NCBI GenBank assembly: GCA_934168355.1
Contig: CAKPNI010000047.1
Span: 1-7,410, forward strand
Origin: an uncultured Clostridia bacterium
Lineage (GTDB): Bacteria > Bacillota > Clostridia > TANB77 > CAG-508
Direction: 5' to 3'
DNA length: 7,410 nt
A program made the translations under genes and the position numbers. The notes beneath the pieces are model-generated. The model was not told the DNA's origin, searched no databases, and saw only the letters and a list, made by a program, of their open reading frames with translations. Below are positions 1 through 5,745 of the stretch, piece after piece (position 1 is the stretch's first letter; the number at the start of each line of letters is the position of its first letter).

Positions 1-27
1 TTTGTTTCTTATTTCTATTGCTTTCAT
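1..27 (-). CDS. 5' end of a leftward gene cut by the window edge (first nine codons)
   Basis: An ATG at 27-25 on the minus strand opens a frame reading MKAIEIRNK before the window ends. A purine-rich GAGGG ribosome binding site lies at 36-40, eight bases upstream, and a very good sigma-A promoter lies at 63-91. Promoter, binding site and start codon line up in order, which is the main support for a real gene. The short sequence resembles the opening of ABC transporter ATP-binding subunits, which often begin with a similar beta strand, but nine residues cannot establish a family. No function is assigned. Confidence 0.5.
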
Positions 28-62
28 TTATTTTTCCCTCTTTCTCTTAAAAAATCTTTTTT

Positions 63-91
63 ATTATACATTAAAATCAGCCAATTTGCAA
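63..91 (-). promoter_or_regulatory. Sigma-A-type promoter for the leftward gene at the left edge
   Basis: On the minus strand a TTGCAA -35 box (91-86) is followed by a 17-base spacer and a perfect TATAAT -10 box (68-63). Transcription would start near position 56, leaving a leader of about 30 bases before the ATG at 27. It lies just after the terminator of the preceding leftward gene, so the left-edge gene is probably an independent transcription unit. Confidence 0.7.
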
Positions 92-106
92 GGATTTTAT
101 GTCACT

Positions 107-150
107 AAAAAAAGTATATATCGAAAATTTCTTTTCAACATATACTTTTT
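107..150 (-). terminator. Rho-independent terminator of the LPXTG protein gene
   Basis: Bases 109-119 pair perfectly with 140-150 (11 bp). After a small internal loop, 123-127 pair with 132-136 around a four-base loop. Read leftward, the stem runs straight into a seven-T tract (113-107). It begins six bases after the stop codon of the surface protein gene at 156. The stem is AT-rich and so weaker than usual, but its length and the U tract fit an intrinsic terminator. The T5 on the other arm might allow some function in the opposite direction. Confidence 0.7.
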
Positions 151-155
151 ATATA

Positions 156-1220
156 TTATATACCTTTTAAATAACTATATTTAAAATAAGCAAATATACC
201 CACAACAACTACTAATAAAATACTTGCAATAATTACAACAGATTTACCTGTTTTTGGTAATTTTCCTGTTATAGCTGTAGCATCATTGTTATTATTGTTA
301 TTTTTTGTTGGAACGTTTTCGTTCTCTGTATTTGAAGATGTATTCCCAGAATTTTCATCTACTTCTTCATCAGAACCATCGTAACTTGTAAAGTTTTGTA
401 ATATTCCACTTGGTGTAGATTTATATACTTGTACATCATCTAATTTTACATATGTTCCATTTTCATCATCTAATTCATAATATCCAAAATAATATTCTTC
501 AGGTTCAACTGTCATTTTACCACTAAGAATATTGTAATCCATTACAGCTGTTTTGGTAGTATCAAATTCTCCTGAATATATATAATTAGAGCTTTGTTTA
601 GCATATTCATATAATTTTTCATTTGCATTTGAGTTATTATTTGATAACTCTTTTAGAAGATTTTTGTCACTAATTTTTCCTATATGAAATTTCATTTTTC
701 TATCTGTTCCATACATTTTTGTATAATAACCAAATTGCCTAATATAGACACTAGTAGAATCTGAATTATAATATACATGTATTCTTGAACCTAATGAAAG
801 ATTTTCTGGAGCATCTAATTTTGTTGGTCCATTAAGTACTTCAAATGTACTCTTATCTCCCATTTTTCCCTTCATTAAATATATATAATAATCTCCTGTT
901 TTTTCAAAAATTCCACTATATGAGCTTATTCCTAAATGATACTGATTACTTGTATTATCATATGATAACGTAGCATATTTTGCCATGCTTACATTTGATA
1001 TTAAAGTATTTGTATCTATAGTATTATCTTGAGCAATATGAACATAGTATTTATATCCTTCTTCTAAATTATTATCTAATCCATTTACATATACATCTGT
1101 ACTTGTTGAAGTATATATCTTTGCTTTATATGTCACATTTGTTGCTTTAACAACTGTAGGTAATGTAAATGAAATTAAAACTATTGCTAATGCTAACATA
1201 AAATGTTTTAATCTTTTCAT
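156..1220 (-). CDS. Secreted, sortase-anchored (LPKTG) surface protein of unknown function
   Basis: The 354-residue product has a classical signal peptide: MKRLKHF, a hydrophobic core, and probable cleavage after Val-Lys-Ala near residue 26. A long extracellular region of Thr-, Ser-, Tyr- and Asn-rich, apparently beta-structured sequence follows. From about residue 285 there is an acidic and then Asn/Ser/Thr-rich linker with a run of six Asn at 307-312. The C terminus is a cell-wall sorting signal: LPKTG at 321-325, a hydrophobic segment, and a short tail with lysines (KYSYLKGI). Such signals are cut between Thr and Gly by a class A or related sortase and joined to peptidoglycan. The start is supported by AAGGGGGTGA at 1225-1234 and the promoter at 1260-1288. 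No enzymatic motif or known adhesin domain was recognised in the ectodomain, so a role in surface interaction is only a guess. It is probably monocistronic. Confidence 0.85.
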   Translation of the reverse strand: MKRLKHFMLALAIVLISFTLPTVVKATNVTYKAKIYTSTSTDVYVNGLDNNLEEGYKYYVHIAQDNTIDTNTLISNVSMAKYATLSYDNTSNQYHLGISSYSGIFEKTGDYYIYLMKGKMGDKSTFEVLNGPTKLDAPENLSLGSRIHVYYNSDSTSVYIRQFGYYTKMYGTDRKMKFHIGKISDKNLLKELSNNNSNANEKLYEYAKQSSNYIYSGEFDTTKTAVMDYNILSGKMTVEPEEYYFGYYELDDENGTYVKLDDVQVYKSTPSGILQNFTSYDGSDEEVDENSGNTSSNTENENVPTKNNNNNNDATAITGKLPKTGKSVVIIASILLVVVVGIFAYFKYSYLKGI

Positions 1221-1259
1221 TTTTTCACCCCCTTCTTTTGTAAAGTTCCATTCACCTCA

Positions 1260-1288
1260 ATTATATATTAACAATTTTTTTTTTTCAA
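1260..1288 (-). promoter_or_regulatory. Sigma-A-type promoter for the LPXTG protein gene
   Basis: On the minus strand TTGAAA (1288-1283) is separated by exactly 17 bases from a perfect TATAAT (1265-1260). Much of the spacer is a run of A residues, which favours DNA bending and strong activity. The predicted start near 1253 gives a leader of about 33 bases that includes the strong ribosome binding site. This suggests vegetative, housekeeping expression, in contrast to the divergent spore operon. Confidence 0.7.
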
Positions 1289-1362
1289 TAGTATATCTAA
1301 AAATTATTAAATAGTTTTTTGGATAATTATAAATTTTTTTCCATTTCAATTTGTTTCTTTTA

Positions 1363-1391
1363 GTATATTTTTCACATTTCTGCCAATACTA
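1363..1391 (+). promoter_or_regulatory. Possible sigma-G-like (forespore) promoter for the germination operon
   Basis: GTATA at 1363-1367 fits the GHATR-type -35 element of Bacillus sigma-G. After 17 bases, AATACTA at 1385-1391 matches six of seven positions of a CATACTA -10 element. Germinant receptor operons are typically transcribed by sigma-G in the forespore, which makes the match attractive. A start six or seven bases downstream would fall at the ribosome binding site (about 1397-1403), leaving a leader of only about 12 bases. That is unusually short and lowers confidence. No good sigma-A promoter was seen on this strand of the spacer. Confidence 0.35.
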
Positions 1392-1409
1392 CCAAAAAAG
1401 GAGAAATTT

Positions 1410-2903
1410 ATGAATATCAAACAATTATTTAAATATAAGCCACCAAAAAGCTATAACTTTACATTAACACCCCCTACTCAAACCAATCCTACTACTCAAG
1501 ACTCAAACAAAAACATAACAAATGACATATCCCTAAACCTAAAATATATAAAATCACAATATAACACCAAAATAAATAGTGACATAATGATACGTGAATT
1601 CTCACTAACCGCCAAAAACACAAACTACAAAGCATTGTTACTATATATTGATGGAATGGTAGATTCAGACCTAATAAACAGATTTGTCCTAGACCCTCTA
1701 ATGCTCAGAAATGAAAGTAATACATTCGACGGAAGTCTAAGACAAGACGTAACCTCACAACTTCTAAAAGATACTATATCTGTAAAAAAAGTAAAAAAAT
1801 TTAACCTCGAAAATTATATATATTCTAACCTAATGCCACAAAATAGCCTAGAAAAAATAACCAAATTTGAAGATGCATTTAGTGGAGTAAACTCTGGAAA
1901 CTGTGTTCTTTTTGTAGATACAATAAATATCGCATATGATATAGATGTAAAAGGTTTTAAGCAAAGAAGTGTGGAATCTCCAAATAATGAAGTTATTATA
2001 AAAGGTTCACAAGAAGCATTTGTAGAAAACCTTAGAACAAATACTTCGCTTTTAAGAAGAATTATCAATAACGAAAATCTAATCATTGAAAATACTACAA
2101 TTGGTAATGTTTCGAAAACTAAACTTGCAGTCTGCTACATGAATAATATTGCTAACCCTAAACTTGTAAATGAAGTAAAATACAGATTAAGCAATCTTGA
2201 GTTAGATAGTATTTTTTCTTCTGGGCAACTTGAACAATTAATAGAAGATGATGATTATATAGGTGTTCCAAGTCTTATCTCAACAGAAAGACCAGACAAA
2301 TGTGCAAATTATTTAATGCAAGGTAGGGTTGTAATTTTAATGAATGGAACTCCCTATGCAACAACTGCCCCTGCAGTTTTGATAGATTTCTTATCATCTC
2401 CTGAGGATTATAATTTGAAAGTATTTTTTGCAAATTTCCTAAAAGTTTTAAGATTTTTTTCATATTTTATAACACTACTTGCTCCCGGAATTTTTATTGC
2501 AATTACAAGTTTTCATCAAGAGTTAATCCCAACAGAACTATTGCTTTCAATCCTTGCAAGTCGTCAAAATGTGCCATTTCCGATACTTTTCGAGTTATTT
2601 CTTATGGAAATTTCTTTTGAACTTATAAGGGAATCCAGCTTAAGAGTTCCGGGACCTGTTGGAGCAACATTAGGAATTGTTGGAGCTTTAATTTTAGGTG
2701 ATGCAGCAGTTACTGCCCACATTGTTAGCCCAATTCTAATCATTGTTGTTGCAATAACCGGTTTAAGTTCCTTTGCTATACCTGATTTTTCATTTTCTTT
2801 TCACCTAAGAGTTTACAGATTTTTATTTATTTTAGTCCGGATATATTGCAGGGTTTCTAGGAATTGGACTTGGGTTATTTATATATATTTCTATGTTATG
2901 TAG
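1410..2903 (+). CDS. gerAA: Spore germination receptor A subunit (GerA/SpoVAF family), frame broken near its 3' end
   Basis: This is the A subunit of a GerA-type germinant receptor, an inner spore membrane complex that senses nutrients and triggers germination. Residues 1 to about 335 form the soluble N-terminal domain. A membrane domain follows, starting near residue 344 (VLRFFSYFITLLAPGIFIAI). The family signature ESSLRVPGPVG is at 408-418, followed by IVGALILGDAAV and a further hydrophobic segment ending in ...FAIPDF. AAAGGAG at 1397-1403, six bases before the ATG, sets the start. At 2835-2838 the frame is lost. The listed frame continues for about 21 non-family residues to a TAG at 2901-2903, while the expected continuation (GYIAGFLGIGLGLF) lies one base forward and runs to 3075. 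The product as read is 497 residues; the repaired protein would be about 554, with the last membrane helix restored. The first 150 codons have different leucine codon use from the rest. The symbol is a family-level label; the germinant is unknown. Confidence 0.9.
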   Translation: MNIKQLFKYKPPKSYNFTLTPPTQTNPTTQDSNKNITNDISLNLKYIKSQYNTKINSDIMIREFSLTAKNTNYKALLLYIDGMVDSDLINRFVLDPLMLRNESNTFDGSLRQDVTSQLLKDTISVKKVKKFNLENYIYSNLMPQNSLEKITKFEDAFSGVNSGNCVLFVDTINIAYDIDVKGFKQRSVESPNNEVIIKGSQEAFVENLRTNTSLLRRIINNENLIIENTTIGNVSKTKLAVCYMNNIANPKLVNEVKYRLSNLELDSIFSSGQLEQLIEDDDYIGVPSLISTERPDKCANYLMQGRVVILMNGTPYATTAPAVLIDFLSSPEDYNLKVFFANFLKVLRFFSYFITLLAPGIFIAITSFHQELIPTELLLSILASRQNVPFPILFELFLMEISFELIRESSLRVPGPVGATLGIVGALILGDAAVTAHIVSPILIIVVAITGLSSFAIPDFSFSFHLRVYRFLFILVRIYCRVSRNWTWVIYIYFYVM

Positions 2904-3075
2904 CATAAAATCATTTGGAGTTGATTTTACATCTCCCCTTACACCTTTTTTAAGTATGGGGCAAAACGGATATTTTATAAAACCTACTTGGAAGCAAGAA
3001 AAACGTGCAAGCTATTTGTCACCAAAAAAACCTTGTTCTCAACCTAAAATCAGTAAAAAATGGAAATATAATTAA
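2839..3075 (+). pseudogene. gerAA: Displaced 3' end of the gerAA-type gene (frame +1)
   Basis: From GGA at 2839 this frame encodes 78 residues that continue the GerA family membrane domain. It reads GYIAGFLGIGLGLFIYISM, then a conserved SFGVDFTSPLTPF stretch, then the basic cytoplasmic tail ending KISKKWKYN. It has no ribosome binding site at its internal ATG (2893) and makes sense only as the end of the upstream gene. Removing one base from GTCC at 2835-2838 joins the frames. Its stop at 3073-3075 leaves 23 bases to the next gene, a normal operon spacing, whereas the premature stop at 2903 would leave 195. The cause could be a sequencing or assembly error, a recent inactivating mutation or, less likely, recoding. 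Confidence 0.85.
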
Positions 3076-3098
3076 ATTTTGGAAAGGAGCTATTATTT

Positions 3099-4193
3099 AT
3101 GGACAATTCTAAATTAGAAAATATTGAAGTAATTGCATTTTTATGTATAATTTCTATTAATAGTATGATTTTATTAACAAGCCAAGAATTAATTAGAACT
3201 TGCTCTTCTGCGAGCTTAATAACTGCTTTAGTCATTACTATTTTAGCAATTTTAGCTGTAATGCTATTTTGCACCCTTTCTAAAAATTTTTTGGGGCAAG
3301 GACTTTTAGATATTACCGATTTTCTAGGTGGAAAACCTTTAAAATTTATTATAGGTCTTATTTTTATTGCATATTTCACATTCAGAGCCTCTTTATTTTT
3401 AAAAAAGATTTGTGACTGTTTGCAAATCGTATATTACCCCATGACAAATGTACTTTTTATCTCTTTACTTTTTTGTATTGCAACAGGTGTAGTTGTATAT
3501 TTTAAAAATAATAGTTTGTTTAAGTTTTCCGTTCTAATTTTACCTGTAATTTTAGCAAGTGTATTTCTTATTTTTATTGGAAATGGAAAAAACTTTAACT
3601 TTCAGAATATTTTTCCAATCCTAGGTAATGGAATAGAATCCACTTTCTTTAGTGGTCTGAGTAATATTTATGCTTTTTGTGGGATTGCTTATTTATTCTT
3701 TATCCCTAACAAGTTAAAACATCCTGAAAAAATACAAAAAATAACCTTAATTTCAATTATTATCTCTGCCCTATTTTTGCTTACAAGTTCAGCAAATATA
3801 TTACTTTTGTTTGGAAGAAAATTTAGTAATACAGAATTTTTTCCACTATATATTTCTGTACTTTCAATAGAATTTGGTGCATTTTTTGAAAGGCTCGACT
3901 CTATGTTTATGCTTTTATGTATTTTAGTCTTTGTCCCTGTTCTTAGTTTAAATGCCTATGTTGTACTGGATATTTTTAAAAATATAACGAATATTTCTAA
4001 TAGTAAACCTTTAATTTTTGCATATTTATTAGCTATTTTTGGAGTAATGATGTGTTATAAATTAAATTCTACTATTTTGTTTCTTGAAACAACAATTTCA
4101 AAAATATTGTTTATTGCATTAGGAATAATTTTGCCTTTTGTAATACTTATTTTAGCTAATGTCAAGAAAAGAATCATTGGAGGAAATAAATGA
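3099..4193 (+). CDS. gerAB: Spore germination receptor B subunit, GerAB/endospore germination permease family
   Basis: The 364-residue, very hydrophobic protein has the length and about ten membrane segments expected of GerAB proteins. This branch of the amino acid-polyamine-organocation transporter superfamily provides the germinant-binding subunit of the receptor. The family motif near the eighth helix is clear: FFPLYISVLSIEFGAFFERLDS, with FFERLD at residues 262-267. The N terminus (LENIEVIAFLCIISINSMIL) corresponds to the first transporter helix, and the protein ends with a short basic tail (VKKRIIGGNK). The start is fixed by GGAAAGGAGC at 3081-3090, nine bases upstream. The stop overlaps the gerAC start in an ATGA junction at 4190-4193, indicating translational coupling. 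The reading frame is intact, unlike the neighbouring A subunit. The germinant cannot be read from sequence alone. Confidence 0.92.
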   Translation: MDNSKLENIEVIAFLCIISINSMILLTSQELIRTCSSASLITALVITILAILAVMLFCTLSKNFLGQGLLDITDFLGGKPLKFIIGLIFIAYFTFRASLFLKKICDCLQIVYYPMTNVLFISLLFCIATGVVVYFKNNSLFKFSVLILPVILASVFLIFIGNGKNFNFQNIFPILGNGIESTFFSGLSNIYAFCGIAYLFFIPNKLKHPEKIQKITLISIIISALFLLTSSANILLLFGRKFSNTEFFPLYISVLSIEFGAFFERLDSMFMLLCILVFVPVLSLNAYVVLDIFKNITNISNSKPLIFAYLLAIFGVMMCYKLNSTILFLETTISKILFIALGIILPFVILILANVKKRIIGGNK

Positions 4194-5455
4194 AAAAATT
4201 TTTTATTTGGATAATTATATTTTGTACTATTTTTATTTTTACTTATGCTTTTTCTGCCTCATATAATTCACAAAATATTGATAGATTGGATTATGTTATT
4301 GCAATTGGAATTGACAAATTACCTGATAATACTAATTTACAAGTTTCTTTTGAATTTACAGATTTAGGTGCCTTTTCGGAATCTGATTCAGAACAAGGTA
4401 GCAAGCCAATTATTGACACAGTTGTTGCACCATCTATCTCTGCATCCATTAATTTGATGAACGCTTATGCTGGAAAGCAAGTTAACCTTTCTCATTGTAA
4501 GGTTGTCGTATTTTCAGAAGATGTTGCAAGAGATGGCATTTTGGAAGAAGTTACTTACCTTATGAATTCTCCTCAGATTAGACCAACTACAAATATTATT
4601 ATTGCATCTGATAAAGCTAAAGACTATATTGAAAATTCCACATCTTCTTTAGAGGGAATTTTGACAAAATATTATGATCTTTTCCCAACTTCTGCAGAAT
4701 ATACAGGTTATACTTCTAATATTTTACTTAGTAGATTTTATCAGAATTTGACAAGTGATGAAAGTGGTGCTGTTGCAATTTTAGGTACCAAAAGCAAGTC
4801 TGCTAATAAAAATTCTTCATCTCAGGAAGAAGATACTTCGAATTCAACAAAACAAGAAGTTTCAAATAATACGTCTTTAGAAAGTATTGCTACTGGAGAA
4901 AACATTGTTGAAGGTGATAGAGGTACTGAAAATATTGGACTTGCTGTATTTAACAAAGATAAATACATTGGAAATCTTTCTGCAATTGAAACTCTTTGTT
5001 ATACTTTAATTAAAGAAGAAGTTGATAATTTTTCTGTTTGTATTGATCATCCAACTAATCCAGATAAAAAAATAGACGTTTCTGTAAGTAGCTTAGAACC
5101 CAATAATGTAAAAGTTGATATCTCTAAAGATAATCCTATTATAACTATTAAGCTTAATCTTACTGCTAAGGCCTTAACTGGTCAAAATTCTTTAGATTTT
5201 TCTGATAAAGATACTTTAAATAGTGTAAATTCTGCTTTGAAAGAATTTTTGACATCTAAAATGAAAGATTTTTTGTATAAAACATCTAAAGAATATGGTT
5301 GCGATATCAATGGTTTTTATAGACTTGTTAAACAGAAATTTTTAACTATCCCAGAATATGATAACTATAACTGGAAAGAGATGTATAAAAAGGCGGATTT
5401 TAATGTTGAAATTGACTCTGATGTAATTTCTAGCTTTTTTGTTCAAAATTCGTAG
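4190..5455 (+). CDS. gerAC: Spore germination receptor C subunit, Ger(x)C family, without a lipobox cysteine
   Basis: The product of 421 residues is the third subunit of the receptor, exposed on the outer face of the inner spore membrane. It begins with a hydrophobic segment (about residues 3-22). The conserved LDYVIAIGIDKL stretch of the N-terminal GerAC domain follows. A Ser/Asn/Glu-rich insertion at about 200-240 probably accounts for the extra length over the usual 370-400 residues. The C-terminal domain ends with the recognisable EYGCDINGFYRLVKQKF and NWKEMYKKADFNVEIDSDVI segments. GerAC proteins are normally lipoproteins with Cys directly after the signal peptide. Here the only early cysteine is residue 12, inside the hydrophobic core with no lipobox around it, and the expected site reads TYAFSASYNSQ. 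The protein may therefore stay anchored by its N-terminal helix or be cut by signal peptidase I after a small residue. GGAGG at 4179-4183 and the ATGA overlap support the start. Confidence 0.9.
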   Translation: MKKFFIWIIIFCTIFIFTYAFSASYNSQNIDRLDYVIAIGIDKLPDNTNLQVSFEFTDLGAFSESDSEQGSKPIIDTVVAPSISASINLMNAYAGKQVNLSHCKVVVFSEDVARDGILEEVTYLMNSPQIRPTTNIIIASDKAKDYIENSTSSLEGILTKYYDLFPTSAEYTGYTSNILLSRFYQNLTSDESGAVAILGTKSKSANKNSSSQEEDTSNSTKQEVSNNTSLESIATGENIVEGDRGTENIGLAVFNKDKYIGNLSAIETLCYTLIKEEVDNFSVCIDHPTNPDKKIDVSVSSLEPNNVKVDISKDNPIITIKLNLTAKALTGQNSLDFSDKDTLNSVNSALKEFLTSKMKDFLYKTSKEYGCDINGFYRLVKQKFLTIPEYDNYNWKEMYKKADFNVEIDSDVISSFFVQNS

Positions 5456-5466
5456 GAGGGAATTTT

Positions 5467-5646
5467 ATGAATACTTTTTTTATTAGATTGTTTTTTAGTA
5501 TTGTTTGTATTTTTATTTTTTTATATGTGTTGTCTTTTTGTTTGTTTGAGATTAGAGATAATAAAAATTTTTTTGGAGGTGTTTTTAGTTTGACGGTTAC
5601 ATTGGGGTGTATTATTTTTTGTAATGTGATTTTTTGGGTTAATTGA
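5467..5646 (+). CDS. Small two-helix membrane protein, candidate germinant receptor D subunit
   Basis: A 59-codon frame begins 11 bases after the gerAC stop, with an excellent AGGAGGG (5454-5460) six bases before the ATG; this site overlaps the gerAC stop codon. The product begins MNTFFIRLFFSIVCIFIF. It has two hydrophobic helices (about residues 3-27 and 36-58) joined by a short polar loop, FEIRDNKN, and ends VIFWVN. Small two-helix 'D' proteins of about 55-80 residues are encoded in or beside germinant receptor operons of Bacillus species, where they modulate receptor function. Position, size and topology match that description, but no sequence signature confirms it. It is short, T-rich and lies just below common length cut-offs, so annotation pipelines may miss it. 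It is most likely co-transcribed and co-translated with the receptor subunits. Alternatively it is an unrelated small membrane protein; spurious coding is less likely given the binding site. Confidence 0.7.
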   Translation: MNTFFIRLFFSIVCIFIFLYVLSFCLFEIRDNKNFFGGVFSLTVTLGCIIFCNVIFWVN

Positions 5647-5655
5647 TTTTTTGAG

Positions 5656-5721
5656 GAGCCGCTTGTAAGCAAAAACAAAGTGAGAGAATATTCCCCCACT
5701 TTTCCTGGTTCCAAGCGACTC
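5656..5721 (-). terminator. Long structured hairpin with embedded terminator at the 3' end of the leftward transcript
   Basis: As leftward RNA, 5721-5712 (GAGUCGCUUG) pairs with 5665-5656 (CAAGCGGCUC) in ten consecutive pairs, one of them U-G. Inside it, 5702-5693 (AAAGUGGGGG) pairs with 5686-5677 (CUCUCACUUU) in ten pairs, two of them G-U, around an AAUAUU loop. A G and five U residues (5675-5671) follow the inner hairpin, so it can act as an intrinsic terminator for the 5746-7287 gene. In the rightward direction the same wobble positions become A-C mismatches and no U tract follows either stem, so it is not a convincing terminator for the germination operon. Weak pairing between the junction strands could stack the two helices into one long rod. 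The outer helix is more than a terminator needs; a structured small RNA or dispersed palindromic repeat is possible. Confidence 0.65.
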
Positions 5722-5722
5722 T

Positions 5723-5740
5723 ATGAATTTGAAAATTCAT
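5723..5740. repeat. Perfect 8-bp inverted repeat just past the stop of the lectin-fold gene
   Basis: ATGAATTT (5723-5730) and AAATTCAT (5733-5740) are perfect inverted copies separated by two bases. The repeat starts five bases after the stop codon (5748-5746) of the leftward gene and abuts the larger hairpin at 5656-5721. It is all A/T except one G-C pair per arm, and a two-base loop is tight, so in RNA the terminal pairs would open. It may be a weak hairpin, a cruciform-prone palindrome or chance. Confidence 0.5.
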
Positions 5741-5745
5741 ATTAT

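Noticed and set aside
2..184. Rightward 60-residue frame at the left edge
   Set aside because: It has no ribosome binding site. It overlaps the leftward promoter, the terminator and the end of the LPXTG gene, and its residues are low-complexity Phe/Leu/Tyr from AT-rich DNA.
1814..2463. Two leftward frames (1814-2086 and 2275-2463) inside gerAA
   Set aside because: They are antisense shadows of a well-supported GerA family reading frame, with no binding sites and no family features.
2820..2850. Programmed +1 frameshift in gerAA
   Set aside because: There is no known slippery codon and stop arrangement such as that in prfB, and no stop codon at the shift site. A sequence error or mutation is simpler.
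3050..3379. Leftward 109-residue frame across the start of gerAB
   Set aside because: It is antisense to the gerAB start and its ribosome binding site and has no initiation signal of its own.
5430..5714. Leftward 94-residue frame over the small D-like gene and the hairpin
   Set aside because: It starts inside the structured element with no binding site, and its Lys-rich residues are the antisense of a Phe-rich membrane protein. The rightward frame has a far better initiation region.
5656..5740. T-box, riboswitch or CRISPR repeat in the convergent spacer
   Set aside because: There is no T-box sequence, no direct repeats and no downstream gene in the right orientation to control. The element lies at transcript 3' ends.
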